Below are positions 42,296-52,231 of a stretch of 64,000 nt of DNA, one piece after another. The notes under the pieces were generated by a model. It was not told where the DNA came from and did no database searches. It worked only from the letters and a program-made list of their open reading frames with translations. The DNA lies in assembly GCA_900473795.1 (NCBI GenBank), contig UCMT01000044.1, positions 1 through 64,000 on the forward strand, written 5' to 3'. Source of the DNA: Hyphomicrobiales bacterium. Lineage in GTDB: Bacteria > Pseudomonadota > Alphaproteobacteria > Rhizobiales > Rhizobiaceae. The position numbers and the translations under genes were made by a program. The stretch's first letter is position 1. Every line of letters begins with the position of its first letter.

Positions 42296-43651
42296 ATGGC
42301 CGATAGCAACTTCCTGACCGAGCACAACGCCCGCCATGTCTGGCATCCAATGGCACATCCAGCAGAAATGCGGGCCAATCCTCCGACGATCATAACTGGT
42401 GGGGAAGGGGCGGAAATCATTGATATAGACGGCAAACGGTTGCTCGATGCGGTGGGAGGCCTTTGGAATGTCAACCTCGGCTATTCCTGCGATGCGGTCA
42501 AACATGCGATCACGACGCAACTGAACGAGTTGCCGTATTACTCAGCTTTCCGCGGCACCACCAACGGGCCTTTAATAGAACTATCCGTAGCTCTTGCCGA
42601 ATTTTTCGGCCCCGATGGCATGGTACGCAGCTTCTTTACATCGGGTGGATCCGACAGCGTTGAAACAGCACTTCGCCTTGCCCGGCAGTTCCACAAAATC
42701 AATGGCCAACCGGAGCGGACGAAATTTGTGTCGCTTAAGAAAGGTTATCACGGCACACATTTCGGCGGGGCGAGTGTCAACGGGAATCAGAATTTCCGTC
42801 GCGCCTATGAGCCGCTTCTACCAGGCACTATCCATCTGGCAGCACCGTATGCCTATCGCAACCCATTCAATACCGATGACCCGAAGCTGATCGCAGACGC
42901 AATCATCCGGCAGTTCGCCGACGAGATTGTCTTCAATGGCGCGGACACAATTGCCGCCCTCATCATGGAGCCCGTACTTGGCGCTGGGGGCGTCATCGTT
43001 CCACATGAGAGCCTTATGCCCGGGTTGCGCACGCTCTGTGACAAAAACGGGATCCTGCTGATCGCCGATGAGGTCATCACCGCCTTCGGCCGCACCGGTG
43101 CGTGGTCAGGAAGCCGACTCTGGGGCGTTCAACCGGACATGATGTGCACTGCAAAGGCCATCACCAATGGCTACTTCCCTTTCGGCGCTGTGATGATCGG
43201 CAGTCGCATCGCGGAGGCTTTCGAAGCAGACCGTACAGCTATGGGGAGCATCGGCCATGGCTACACCTACTCCGGTCACCCTGTTGGTGCCGCGGCGGCC
43301 CTCGCCTGCCTTGCCGAGACGATCAAACAGGATCTTCCCTCGAATGCCGCTGCGCGCGGTGTGGAACTGCTTGATGGCCTGAAGGATTTGCAGGCCGGTC
43401 ACCCGATCATCGGCGATGTACGCGGCAAGGGTCTTATGTGCGCACTTGAACTGGTCGCCAACAGGGACGATAAGACGCCGGCCGGGAAAGATGTCGTGGG
43501 CAAGGTCTACCAGGGCGCCTATGACGCCGGCGTGATGATCCGCACTTCGGGCAACAACATCATTTTGTCGCCGACGCTGATCATTTCGAAGGCCGATGTC
43601 ACGCGTATTCTTGATGCTCTCGATGCAGGGCTGAAGTCCACGCAGAACTGA
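42296..43651 (+). CDS. Class III PLP-dependent aminotransferase (omega-amino acid type)
   Basis: The 451-residue enzyme is a class III aminotransferase. It shows HVWHPMAHPAEM, FTSGGSDSVETALRLARQFH (cofactor phosphate site), YHGTHFGGASVNG, LLIADEVITAFGRTG (Asp binding the pyridine N) and MCTAKAITNGYFPFGAV (PLP lysine). It groups by look with beta-alanine/omega-amino acid:pyruvate transaminases. It is co-transcribed with iclR and the HAD gene, and faces the operon containing the aldehyde dehydrogenase. That pairing suggests that a fully or partly demethylated amine is transaminated to an aldehyde and oxidised to an acid. Substrate unproven. Confidence 0.88.
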   Translation: MADSNFLTEHNARHVWHPMAHPAEMRANPPTIITGGEGAEIIDIDGKRLLDAVGGLWNVNLGYSCDAVKHAITTQLNELPYYSAFRGTTNGPLIELSVALAEFFGPDGMVRSFFTSGGSDSVETALRLARQFHKINGQPERTKFVSLKKGYHGTHFGGASVNGNQNFRRAYEPLLPGTIHLAAPYAYRNPFNTDDPKLIADAIIRQFADEIVFNGADTIAALIMEPVLGAGGVIVPHESLMPGLRTLCDKNGILLIADEVITAFGRTGAWSGSRLWGVQPDMMCTAKAITNGYFPFGAVMIGSRIAEAFEADRTAMGSIGHGYTYSGHPVGAAAALACLAETIKQDLPSNAAARGVELLDGLKDLQAGHPIIGDVRGKGLMCALELVANRDDKTPAGKDVVGKVYQGAYDAGVMIRTSGNNIILSPTLIISKADVTRILDALDAGLKSTQN

Positions 43652-43662
43652 CCATTTTCGGC

Positions 43663-43687
43663 GACCGGGAGGCTGGACCTCCCGGTC
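43663..43687. terminator. Stem-loop between convergent genes
   Basis: GACCGGGAGG-CTGGA-CCTCCCGGTC is a perfect 10-bp stem with a five-base loop, 11 bases after the aminotransferase stop and before the convergent acetoacetate-CoA ligase gene ends. It lacks a clear U-tract, but position and stability favour a two-way terminator. Confidence 0.65.
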
Positions 43688-43765
43688 ACCAGTCTATGGA
43701 AGACGTTCTGTGGGCACGCGTGTTACAAAGGCAACGCAAGCCGCAGCAGGCGACCACCTTTGGGC

Positions 43766-45709
43766 TCAGCCTGCCAGCTCTGCTAGACCGGCTAAGAGGA
43801 GAAGGGCCTGCGGATTGGCCAGCGCTTCCTGATTCTTGACTGGCCGCCCATGCACAACCTCACGCACCGCAAGCTCGACCACCTTGCCGGTCTTGGTCAT
43901 CGGAATATCGGCAACGGCGATAATCTTTGCTGGCACGTGCCGTGGTGAGGCCCCGGTTCGGATCTTCTGCTTGATTTTTTGCGTCAGGGCCGCGTCGAGC
44001 GTCACGCCGCTGCGGAGCTTGACGAAGAGGACGACGCGAACGTCGTTGTCCCAATCCTGGCCGATGCAGACGGCGCTTTCGATCTCGGTGATCCGCTCAA
44101 CCTGGTTGTAAATCTCGGCCGTGCCAATCCGGACACCGCCGGGGTTCAGCGTTGCATCCGAGCGACCATGGATCACGATGCCGCCATGGCCGGTCCATTC
44201 CGCAAAATCCCCATGGCACCAGTTATCTTCGAAGCGCTCGAAATATGCAGAGCGGAAGCGCGAGCGGTCCGGGTCGTTCCAGAAGCCGATTGGCATCGCA
44301 GGGAATGCACAGGTGCAAACCAGTTCGCCCTTGCCGCTCGCCAGCGGCTGGCCGAGGTCGTCGAAAACCTCGACTGCCATGCCCAATCCCGGCCCCTGGA
44401 TTTCGCCGGACCAAACCGGCTTCACCGGATTGCCAAGCACGAAGCAGGAAACGATATCGGTGCCGCCTGACATCGAGGCGAGGCTCACGTCGGGCTTTAT
44501 GTCTCGGTATACATAGCCGAAACTGGCGGGCGACAAGGGCGAGCCGGTTGACAGTACAGCTGTCAGATGGTCCAGCCGATGACTTTCGCGCGGTTTTAGT
44601 TCTGCCTTGGCAAGGGCATCGAGATACTTAGCCGAGGTGCCGAAGATGGAAAACTGCTCCTCTTCGGCATAATCCCATAAGACCTTTGCATCGGGCGAAA
44701 AGGGAGAGCCATCGTAGAGGCAAAGCGTGGCCCCGCTCGCCAGACCGGAAACCAGCCAGTTCCACATCATCCAGCCACAGGTCGTATAATAGAAGAGTCG
44801 GTCTCCGACCCCGATATTGCAATGGAATCGGTGTTCCTTCAGATGCTGGAGCAGCGTTCCCCCGGCTGAGTGGACAATGCATTTCGGCACGCCCGTCGTC
44901 CCCGATGAAAACAGGATGATCAGCGGATGGGAAAATGGCAATTGCTCGAACACGGGTTCGCGCGCGTCATGGGAGGACATGAAAGCCTCAAGTGTACGCC
45001 CATTCGACAGCGTAGCGGCAAGGCTTTCCGCTCCGCCACAATACTCCACGATAACGACCGGAACGCCGAGCCGTGGCTCCAGCGCCGTCACCTTCTCGCC
45101 GACATCGATGCGTTTGCCGTTATACCAGTAGCCGTCGCAGGCTAGGAATAGTTTTGGCTCGATCTGGCCGAAACGGTCCATCACACCCTGTTCGCCAAAA
45201 TCAGGAGAACAGGACGACCAGATGGCCCCAATCGACGCTGCCGCGAGCATGCAGGCTACCGTTTCTGGCACGTTTGGTAACATGGCGGCGATGCGGTCGC
45301 CCGGTCCAATGCCGAGTGAACGGTAGGCCTGCTGAACACGCGAGACGGTCTCAGTGAGCCTGTCCCAGCTCCAACGGCTTGCCACTTTATCTTCACCGCG
45401 AAAGATCAACGCATCGTCGACGCCGCGCTTTGCGAGCAGGTTTTCCGCGAAGTTCAGTCTGGCCTCTGGGAAAAACCTGTCCTCCAGTATTTTGCCTGTT
45501 TCAAGTAACGCCGTCCCACCCTTATTGCCCTGCACGCCGCAATAGTCCCAGAGCCCCGACCAAAAAGAGCCACGCTGGAGGACGGACCATTGGTGAAATG
45601 CGTCATGGGATGGCAGGGAAACGCCGAACCTTTCTGCGCACCAAGTGCGAAAGCGGGTGATCTCCGCCTCTTCAATGCGCGTTTTACTCGGCGTAAAATG
45701 CAGCGCCAT
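43766..45709 (-). CDS. Acetoacetate-CoA ligase
   Basis: The 647-residue enzyme activates acetoacetate with ATP and CoA. It belongs to the adenylate-forming family, with LIILFSSGTTGVPKCIVH (P-loop), YYTTCGWMMWNW, LASMSGGTDIVSCFV and the C-terminal hinge HGRSDATLNPGGVRIGTAEI, plus TKTGKVVELAVREVV. I placed the start at MALHFTPSK, which follows GGAGGG by four bases and gives the usual length; the open frame continues 74 codons upstream without family features. Acetoacetate is an end product of homogentisate breakdown, so the enzyme finishes the pathway encoded next to it. Confidence 0.92.
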   Translation of the reverse strand: MALHFTPSKTRIEEAEITRFRTWCAERFGVSLPSHDAFHQWSVLQRGSFWSGLWDYCGVQGNKGGTALLETGKILEDRFFPEARLNFAENLLAKRGVDDALIFRGEDKVASRWSWDRLTETVSRVQQAYRSLGIGPGDRIAAMLPNVPETVACMLAAASIGAIWSSCSPDFGEQGVMDRFGQIEPKLFLACDGYWYNGKRIDVGEKVTALEPRLGVPVVIVEYCGGAESLAATLSNGRTLEAFMSSHDAREPVFEQLPFSHPLIILFSSGTTGVPKCIVHSAGGTLLQHLKEHRFHCNIGVGDRLFYYTTCGWMMWNWLVSGLASGATLCLYDGSPFSPDAKVLWDYAEEEQFSIFGTSAKYLDALAKAELKPRESHRLDHLTAVLSTGSPLSPASFGYVYRDIKPDVSLASMSGGTDIVSCFVLGNPVKPVWSGEIQGPGLGMAVEVFDDLGQPLASGKGELVCTCAFPAMPIGFWNDPDRSRFRSAYFERFEDNWCHGDFAEWTGHGGIVIHGRSDATLNPGGVRIGTAEIYNQVERITEIESAVCIGQDWDNDVRVVLFVKLRSGVTLDAALTQKIKQKIRTGASPRHVPAKIIAVADIPMTKTGKVVELAVREVVHGRPVKNQEALANPQALLLLAGLAELAG

Positions 45710-45964
45710 GTTTCCCTCCATCACACGATCCTCTCCAAAAAACGGCCGCGGCCTTGGGGGCCACCAGCCTATCATTTCCGCTTTGTTCGCCGGCATCACG
45801 CCGCCATGCCAGGGGTGGCAGTGCCAAACGATAGTGCGAATGACGGGCCGGATAGTAGCCAACTCACTTCGACCGAACGCACCCTGTTGGTGTGGTCGCT
45901 TCCTCGCAAAGCCACCACGCCCCTGCTTCATGTGCCGATCCGACAGATAAGGCCGGTAACACCG

Positions 45965-46162
45965 TCAGGTCGCGGCACGCACGTTTCGTGCAAGGGCGAG
46001 TGCCTCGGCGATGACGGCATGATCACCGATCTGGTTCATCAGGATGAGGATCAGACGGGCGTTCATGGCGTGGCTCTCGGCTTCCGAAAGGCCCTCATGC
46101 GCCTTGATCAAAAGCGCATAGGATTCGTCGGGCCGGTCGAAATTGGGCCTAGTCTCAAGCAT
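45965..46162 (-). CDS. DUF2783 small protein (MhaB-like coupling subunit)
   Basis: The 65-residue protein fits DUF2783: ETRPNFDRPDESYALLIKAH followed by EGLSEAESHAMNARLILILM. Its start overlaps the end of the flavoprotein hydroxylase gene by eight bases. In the Pseudomonas 3-hydroxyphenylacetate 6-hydroxylase a small protein of about 6 kDa (MhaB) couples NADH use to hydroxylation by the large flavoprotein; size and adjacency here suggest the same. About 255 bases between this gene and the acetoacetate-CoA ligase start hold nothing else that I can support. Confidence 0.75.
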   Translation of the reverse strand: MLETRPNFDRPDESYALLIKAHEGLSEAESHAMNARLILILMNQIGDHAVIAEALALARNVRAAT

Positions 46163-47789
46163 CCACGACATCCTTTGCAACGGCGCGGCCAACGGCGGCG
46201 GCGACGACCTCTTCATCGAAATGCTCGAAGCGCGCGGCCACATGCTGATCCGGGCGTATAAGGTAAACAGCGCTCGTCGCATTCCCGAGATAGCGTTCGC
46301 CAAGGGCCTTGTTGTCACGGCCTGAGACCGAGAGTACGCTCAACGGGATGCCACAGGCGGAAAATGTCGTCGGAACATCGGCATCGATAGCAAGAAGGGT
46401 GAAATTGCCGCCAAGGAGGCGAAGCAACCAGTCAGCGCCGATAGGCGCGTCCGGGCAGGGGCTCCCGGGTCGCGTTCGCGCAGGAAAGCTCGCCACGTCA
46501 GGACCATTTAGTGGAGAACCATCGTAGGTACAAGGCATGGACAGACGACCGGAGTTGACGACCGTTCGCGCGAAGGGAACGGTCTCGGCGAGTTGGAGCA
46601 CGGCGTCGCGGAAAAGCTTTGAAATGGCTGATTTCGGGGTAATGAAATCCGTCGCCCGCGTCGAGTTCGCGATATTCTCGTCCGCTCCGTAGACCCGCTC
46701 GCTGTCGTAGCTATCGAGCAGCGTATCAGGCGCAAGTCCCTGCACCACGAGGGCAAGCTTCCAGCCGAGATTGTCGGCGTCCTGCACGCCTGAATTCGCG
46801 CCGCGTGCGCCAAAGGGCGAGACCTGATGCGCCGAGTCCCCAGCAAAGAGAACCGGCCCGTGGCGGAACTTCTCCATGCGGCGACACTGGAATGTATAGA
46901 TCGAGCACCAGTCCAGCTCGTAGTCCACATCTGGCCCGAGCATTGCGCTCACGCGCGCTCTAATATTATCCGGCTTGAGTTCCTTTTGCCGATCGATATT
47001 CCAGCCAAGCTGGAAATCGATGCGCCAGATGTCATCGGGTTGCTTGTGAAGAAGGGCGCTGTCGCCCGACTTGAAATGCGGCTCGAACCAGAACCAGCGC
47101 TCGGTCGGAAAATCCGCCTTCATCTTTACGTCGGCAATCAGGAAGTTGTCCTCGAACACGCGTCCGTCAAAGCCAAGACCCAGCATGGAACGTATGGGAG
47201 AGCGAGCGCCATCACATGCGACCAGCCAATCCGCCTCCAACACATAAGGACCGTCCGGTGTCATAACATCGATCGTTACGTGATCCTCATGCCGCACCAC
47301 GGCGTCGATACGGTTGCTGCCGCGAATCTCAATTGGCGCGCCCTGGCTCTGCGCCTTGACGATGGCCTCATGGAGGAACTTCTCAAACAGCGGCTGCTGG
47401 AGATTGATAAAGGCGGGAAAGGCATGAGCGTCTTCCGGCAACAAATTGAACTCATAGAGCAGCCTGTTGTCGTGAAAGACCTTTCCAATGTTCCATTGCA
47501 CGCCTTTCGCCAGCATAGACCCACCCGCGCCAAGGCGATCGCATATTTCCAGCGTTCGCTTGGCAAAGCAGATGGCCCGGCTCCCGAGCCCCACTCCCTC
47601 CTGGTCGTCACAAACGAGAACCGGAATGCCGCGCAGGCCAAGATCGAGTGCGGTTGCAAGCCCAACTGGCCCGCCGCCAGCGACGACCACCTTGTGCCTG
47701 ATCGGCGTTACGGCGGTCTGGTCCGGTGACTTGACGTAAGGATACAGGCGGAACGCTAGCGGGTAGCGCTCCGTGACGGGAGTTCTCAT
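46155..47789 (-). CDS. FAD-dependent aromatic hydroxylase (MhaA/MhpA-like)
   Basis: The 544-residue flavoprotein monooxygenase has the GxGxxG motif VVVAGGGPVGLATALDL (about residues 30-46), the DG motif in WLVACDGARSPIRSMLGL, and the GD motif VLFAGDSAHQVSPFGARGAN, followed by a C-terminal thioredoxin-like domain. This is the phenol hydroxylase/MhpA group using NAD(P)H and O2. Overlap with a DUF2783 gene and linkage to hmgA, fahA and maiA suggest 3-hydroxyphenylacetate 6-hydroxylase activity giving homogentisate. Other hydroxylated aryl acids remain possible. Confidence 0.85.
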   Translation of the reverse strand: MRTPVTERYPLAFRLYPYVKSPDQTAVTPIRHKVVVAGGGPVGLATALDLGLRGIPVLVCDDQEGVGLGSRAICFAKRTLEICDRLGAGGSMLAKGVQWNIGKVFHDNRLLYEFNLLPEDAHAFPAFINLQQPLFEKFLHEAIVKAQSQGAPIEIRGSNRIDAVVRHEDHVTIDVMTPDGPYVLEADWLVACDGARSPIRSMLGLGFDGRVFEDNFLIADVKMKADFPTERWFWFEPHFKSGDSALLHKQPDDIWRIDFQLGWNIDRQKELKPDNIRARVSAMLGPDVDYELDWCSIYTFQCRRMEKFRHGPVLFAGDSAHQVSPFGARGANSGVQDADNLGWKLALVVQGLAPDTLLDSYDSERVYGADENIANSTRATDFITPKSAISKLFRDAVLQLAETVPFARTVVNSGRLSMPCTYDGSPLNGPDVASFPARTRPGSPCPDAPIGADWLLRLLGGNFTLLAIDADVPTTFSACGIPLSVLSVSGRDNKALGERYLGNATSAVYLIRPDQHVAARFEHFDEEVVAAAVGRAVAKDVVDA

Positions 47790-47810
47790 GATCCCTCCTC
47801 CGGGAAACGG

Positions 47811-48761
47811 TTAGCCTTGAAGGTCTGCCCACATCTGCATGTCGCGCTCGGCTGTCCAGATACGTGGATGGTCGATACCGCGCGCCTCGTCATAGGCCCG
47901 CGCCACATTGAACGGCAGGCAATGTTCGTAGATGGCATAATCCTTGAACTTCGGATCGCACTCGGAACGAACAGCGTCCCATGCCTCGCGGAGCGAGCCC
48001 CCACGTGCGGCAATGCGCACCACCGGCTTGTAGGTTGAGTCCACGAAATCCCTGGTTCGGTCGAGCGCGCCATTCACCGCATCACGGCCGATCACTGCAT
48101 CGCCACGGCCCGGTGCGATGGCCGCGAGGTCATAGGCGCGGATTGCCTCCAGGGTCGCACCCCATTCGGCAAAATGCCCGTCGCCGCAATAGCAGGCCGA
48201 ATGCGCCTCGACGATATCGCCGGTGAACATGACATTCTGGTCCGGCACGTGAATGACGGCGTCGCCGGCAGTGTGAGCGCGGCCGACTTGCATGATATCG
48301 ACGCGGCGCTTACCCAGAAAAACAGACATCTTGCCGTTGAAGGTCGTTGTAGGCCAAGTCAGACCCGGAATGGACTCATGTCCCTGGAACAGGCGTGGAA
48401 AGCGCTGAAATTCGCTTTCCCAATCTTCCTGACCGCGCTCGACCACCATCTGACGCGCAGCGTCCGACATGATCACCTGGCCGGCGTTGAAGGCACTGGC
48501 CCCGAGCACCCGCACCGCATGATAGTGCGTCAGTACGACATGGCTGATCGGTTTGTCGGTGACGGTGCGGACGCAGTCGATCACCTTCTGCGCCAGACGC
48601 GGAGTGGCCTGAGCTTCCACGATCATCACGCTGTCATCACCGATGATGACGCCCGAATTAGGATCGCCTTCGGCGGTAAAGGCATAGAGCCCCTCCCCGA
48701 CTTCTGTGAAGCTGATCGTCTTGTCGGCGAGGTCGCCTTGCGAAGCAAATGCTTTGGCCAT
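47811..48761 (-). CDS. Metallo-beta-lactamase-fold protein lacking the standard metal motif
   Basis: The 316-residue protein has an MBL fold, with SGVIIGDDSVMIVEAQATPR near the start, VVLTHYHAVRVLGAS, RAHTAGDAVIHVPDQNVMFT followed by GDIVEAHSACY. The canonical HxHxDH motif reads HYHAVRV: both the Asp and the third His are replaced, so the second metal site is probably lost, while the later H and D positions (AHTAGD, TGDIV) remain. It sits between the hydroxylase and fahA genes in the homogentisate operon, so it may act on a pathway ester, lactone or thioester. Start chosen at MAKAFASQ; an ATG 66 bases upstream would overlap fahA. Confidence 0.8.
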   Translation of the reverse strand: MAKAFASQGDLADKTISFTEVGEGLYAFTAEGDPNSGVIIGDDSVMIVEAQATPRLAQKVIDCVRTVTDKPISHVVLTHYHAVRVLGASAFNAGQVIMSDAARQMVVERGQEDWESEFQRFPRLFQGHESIPGLTWPTTTFNGKMSVFLGKRRVDIMQVGRAHTAGDAVIHVPDQNVMFTGDIVEAHSACYCGDGHFAEWGATLEAIRAYDLAAIAPGRGDAVIGRDAVNGALDRTRDFVDSTYKPVVRIAARGGSLREAWDAVRSECDPKFKDYAIYEHCLPFNVARAYDEARGIDHPRIWTAERDMQMWADLQG

Positions 48762-48765
48762 GGAA

Positions 48766-50034
48766 CTATCCTTGTCGTGAGTAAGGGTCGGCGAGTGCCG
48801 GAAGAATGCGTCCCGTACAATCGCCAAAACCGATGATGTAGCCGTCTCCCTTCGCTACTCCGCGCAGGGTGACGATGTCGTTGTCGTGAAGGAAGCTGCG
48901 CGTCTCTCCGTTCTCAAGCGTGAGCGGCTCCTTGCCACCCCAACTCAGCTCAAGCAGGGAGCCGCGATTTTCCTTCAGCGGTCCGGAAATCGTACCGGAG
49001 CCGAGAAGATCGCCGGTGTTCATCGGGCAGCCGGCGGTTGTATGATGGGCGAGCTGCTGGGCTGCCGAGTAATACATTTCCCGGTAATTGGTGCGGCTGA
49101 GGATCGTTTCGGCAGCGTCTTCAGGCGTAAGACCGACTTCGAGCGCGATATCGTAGAGCAGCGGCCCCGGTTCCGCCAAATGTGGCAGAAGCGGAACTTC
49201 GCGTGCCGGTGTCGACACCCGGAATGTCTCAAGCGCCGCCTTCATCACGATCCAGGGCGAAATTGTCGTGGCGGTCGCCTTCGATTGGAATGGTCCGAGC
49301 GGTTGATATTCCCATGCCTGGATGTCACGCGCCGACCAATCGTTCAGCAGCACGTATCCAAAAATCATCGCATCCGCTTCGGCCACGGTGACGGGTTGCC
49401 CACTTTTAGAGGGCAGGCCAACCACCGCGCCAATTTCCAGTTCGATATCGAACCGCTGAGACGGAGCAAATCGCGGCACTACATCATCGGGGCCTTTTAA
49501 CTGTCCCCAAGGACGACGCACGTCAGTGCCAGAGACCACCACCGACGAGGCGCGGCCATTATAGCCGATCGGAATATGCAGCCAGTTGGGCGGCAGCGCG
49601 TTTTCCGCCCCTCGAAACATAGTGCCCACGTTGATGGCATGATGGCGGCCCGCATAGAAATCGGTGTACTCGACGACCTGGAATGGCAGATGCAACTGGG
49701 CCCCTGCAAGCGGCGCCAAATGGTCCTCGACCGCGCCGTGACGCGCGGCGCCCTCTTGGAGAAGTTCCGTCAGTTGCAACCGCAGTGCGTCCCAGACTGC
49801 GGGACCGGCCGCCATCACGCTATTCCACCGGGGCTGATCGAGAAGCGGCCCCCCGTCCAGGCTGATCAAGCCCATCTTCTCCAGTGCCGTCACATCAAGA
49901 ATACGATTGCCTATGGCTACGCCGCAACGTCTTGCACCGTCCGCGGTGGAAAAGACGCCGCACGGCAGATTGTTGAGCGGGAAAGGACATCCGGCATCGT
50001 TGGCGCCTTCGACCCAGCTGCGTTTCAGCGGCAT
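48766..50034 (-). CDS. fahA: Fumarylacetoacetase
   Basis: The 422-residue enzyme splits fumarylacetoacetate into fumarate and acetoacetate, the last step of homogentisate breakdown. It shows the N-terminal FAH domain (about residues 15-125), then EYTDFYAGRHHAINVGTMFR with metal-binding Asp and catalytic His, RFDIELEIGAVVG, LLNDWSARDIQAWEYQPLGP and GTISGPLKENRGSLLELSW. Length is normal. It lies between hmgA and the MBL-fold gene. Confidence 0.94.
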   Translation of the reverse strand: MPLKRSWVEGANDAGCPFPLNNLPCGVFSTADGARRCGVAIGNRILDVTALEKMGLISLDGGPLLDQPRWNSVMAAGPAVWDALRLQLTELLQEGAARHGAVEDHLAPLAGAQLHLPFQVVEYTDFYAGRHHAINVGTMFRGAENALPPNWLHIPIGYNGRASSVVVSGTDVRRPWGQLKGPDDVVPRFAPSQRFDIELEIGAVVGLPSKSGQPVTVAEADAMIFGYVLLNDWSARDIQAWEYQPLGPFQSKATATTISPWIVMKAALETFRVSTPAREVPLLPHLAEPGPLLYDIALEVGLTPEDAAETILSRTNYREMYYSAAQQLAHHTTAGCPMNTGDLLGSGTISGPLKENRGSLLELSWGGKEPLTLENGETRSFLHDNDIVTLRGVAKGDGYIIGFGDCTGRILPALADPYSRQG

Positions 50035-50080
50035 TTTAAAAATCCATTTCTAAGGAGGTGTACGTCAACCTGTGGGCTGC

Positions 50081-51445
50081 TTACGGCTTTACGCCCGGCG
50101 TGCCGTCGAACTTCTTCTCCAAACTGTCCCAGCAGTCGATGTAATCGTCCTGCATCGGCGCGTCCTTGGCCGCCCATTCCGTAAGGTGCTGAGGGAAGCG
50201 TGTTTCAAACATGAAGCTCATGGTCTCCGACTGGAAATGCGGAACCATCGGCTCGTTCGAACCATGCTCGAACGCGTTGCGGTCGGGTCCGTGCGGGAGC
50301 ATGCAATTGTGGAGGCTCATGCCACCAGGCGCAAAGCCCTGTGGCTTGGCATCGTACACCCCGTAGATGTTGCCCATCAGCTCGGACATGATGTTTTTAT
50401 GGTACCACGGCGGGCGGAAGGAATGCTCGGCCACCATCCAGCGTTCGCGAAACAGAACGAAATCGATGTTGGCGGTTCCCTCCTGCCCGGATGGCGCCGT
50501 CAGCACCGTGAAAATGGATGGGTCGGGATGGTCAAACAGGATCGCGCCGACGGGCGAATAGGTGCGCAGATCGTATTTGTAGGCGCAGTAATTGCCGTGC
50601 CATGCGACGATATCGAGCGGGGAGTGACCGATGTTGGTCTCATGAAACTGACCGCACCATTTCAGGATAACGCGTGAAGCCGCCTCGCGATCCTCGAATG
50701 CGGCGACCGGGCACTTGAAATCCCGTGGATTGGCCAGGCAGTTGGCTCCGATCGGTCCGCGATTGGGCAGGTCGAACTTCTGGCCATAATTCTCGCAGAC
50801 GAACCCGCGGCAAGGCCCTTCCAGAACTTCGACTCGATAGACCAGACCGCGTGGCAGGATCGCGATTTCCTTCGGCTCAAGATCGATCACCCCCAGCTCC
50901 GTGTAGAAGCGAAGCCTGCCTTCCTGCGGTACGACGAGGAGTTCGCCATCGGCGGAGTAGAAATACTCGTCGATCATCGAGTCCGTCACGAGATAGACAT
51001 GGCTCGCCATACCGGTCTGCGTGTTCACATCGCCGGCGGTCGTCACCGTTTTCATGCCAGTCACCCAGGTCAGCCTTTCAGCGGCATGCGGGATTGGATC
51101 CCAACGATACTGACCCAATGAGACCACGTCAGGCAGAACATGTGGAGCAGACTTCCAATGTGGGATGTCGATCTTCGCAAAGCGCCCGGTGTGCTTGACC
51201 GAGGGGCGTATGCGGTAGCACCAGGTACGCTCGTTCTGCCCTCGCGGAGCGGTGAAGGCAGTCCCGGACAGCTGCTCTGCATAGAGGCCGTAGCTGCATT
51301 TTTGCGGCGAATTCTGCCCCTGAGGGAGCGCGCCGGGCAACGCTTCGGTCTCAAAATCATTTCCGAACCCGGGCATGTAACCATCATGGGGGCCCGTGTT
51401 TGTGAGTGCTCTGGTCATGCCTGGGGCAAGCGGATGGTGGTGCAT
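50081..51445 (-). CDS. hmgA: Homogentisate 1,2-dioxygenase
   Basis: The 454-residue non-heme iron enzyme opens the homogentisate ring to maleylacetoacetate. Motifs are [19 protein letters not shown] and [20 protein letters not shown] near the start, and later [20 protein letters not shown] and [20 protein letters not shown], which carry the iron-binding His and Glu residues. The start at MHHHPLAPG follows AGGAGG by five bases. It is the first gene of the minus-strand homogentisate operon and divergent from maiA. Confidence 0.95.
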   Translation of the reverse strand: MHHHPLAPGMTRALTNTGPHDGYMPGFGNDFETEALPGALPQGQNSPQKCSYGLYAEQLSGTAFTAPRGQNERTWCYRIRPSVKHTGRFAKIDIPHWKSAPHVLPDVVSLGQYRWDPIPHAAERLTWVTGMKTVTTAGDVNTQTGMASHVYLVTDSMIDEYFYSADGELLVVPQEGRLRFYTELGVIDLEPKEIAILPRGLVYRVEVLEGPCRGFVCENYGQKFDLPNRGPIGANCLANPRDFKCPVAAFEDREAASRVILKWCGQFHETNIGHSPLDIVAWHGNYCAYKYDLRTYSPVGAILFDHPDPSIFTVLTAPSGQEGTANIDFVLFRERWMVAEHSFRPPWYHKNIMSELMGNIYGVYDAKPQGFAPGGMSLHNCMLPHGPDRNAFEHGSNEPMVPHFQSETMSFMFETRFPQHLTEWAAKDAPMQDDYIDCWDSLEKKFDGTPGVKP

Positions 51446-51489
51446 CGTTTCCTCCTGAAGGAGCATGTCTTCTGATCGATCGAATAACT

Positions 51490-51505
51490 AGTTGCATTCA
51501 CAACT
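51490..51505. promoter_or_regulatory. Possible MarR operator between hmgA and maiA
   Basis: AGTTG-CATTCA-CAACT lies in the 102-base divergent promoter region of hmgA and maiA. MarR proteins bind short dyads of this size, and a marR gene follows maiA. The call rests on symmetry and position. Confidence 0.4.
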
Positions 51506-51547
51506 TTGTCAAGATAAAGTTTGATGGATGGTAAGGCAGGAACGGTG

Positions 51548-52180
51548 ATGCAGACGATTCTTCATGACTATTGGCGGTCTTCAGCGTCCTACAGGGTGCG
51601 GATAGGCCTAAATTTGCTTGGATTGCCCTATCGAAGCGTATCCGTTGATTTGCTTGGGGGGGGGCAGCGCAGTGCCGATTACCTCGCTTGCAACCCTCAG
51701 GGGCTTGTACCCGCCCTCGAAATTGACGGCGTCATACTGACGCAATCACTTGCCATCCTTGAGTATCTCAACGAGACGCATGCCGCCGGTTGGCTTGGCT
51801 CGGCCTTACTGGAGAAGGCCCGTATCCGGGCGCTGGCATATGCGATAGCAATGGAGGTTCACCCGGTCTGCAATCTCCGCGTCGCGCGTTATGCAGTTTC
51901 GCTTGGCGGAACGACGCTTGAAGACTGGATGAAGCATTTTATCCGTGATGGTCTTGCCGATTTCGAAGCCATGCTCGCCCAGAACAAACGCCCAAGCCAA
52001 TACTGCCACGGCGGCGTGGTTAGCCTTGCCGATATCTGCCTTGTTCCGCAGGTCTACAACGCGACGCGCTGGAACGTGGATATGGCAGAGTTTCCAAAAA
52101 CTGCGGCTATCGCCGCGCGGCTAGAAAAGCTAGAGGCATTTGCCGACGCCCACCCAGACAGGGCAAGTCCCCAATCGTGA
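51548..52180 (+). CDS. maiA: Maleylacetoacetate isomerase
   Basis: The 210-residue protein is a zeta-class glutathione S-transferase-like isomerase turning maleylacetoacetate into fumarylacetoacetate. The N-terminal thioredoxin-like domain has YWRSSASYRVRIGLNLLGLP (the SSxSxRVRI zeta motif) and QSLAILEYLNE. The C-terminal helical domain has SLADICLVPQVYNA and RWNVDMAEFPKT. I chose the ATG at 51548, which matches family starts; 51521 is also in frame. It is divergent from hmgA and upstream of the MarR gene. Confidence 0.92.
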   Translation: MQTILHDYWRSSASYRVRIGLNLLGLPYRSVSVDLLGGGQRSADYLACNPQGLVPALEIDGVILTQSLAILEYLNETHAAGWLGSALLEKARIRALAYAIAMEVHPVCNLRVARYAVSLGGTTLEDWMKHFIRDGLADFEAMLAQNKRPSQYCHGGVVSLADICLVPQVYNATRWNVDMAEFPKTAAIAARLEKLEAFADAHPDRASPQS

Positions 52181-52231
52181 CTTGTTCCGAATCCTGTGGC
52201 ACGTTAGGGCGGCAGGATATTGGAAGTCGGA

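Noticed and set aside
45710-45931. 74-codon N-terminal extension of acetoacetate-CoA ligase
   Set aside because: The family starts at the internal ATG with a GGAGGG ribosome site; the extension has no conserved sequence.
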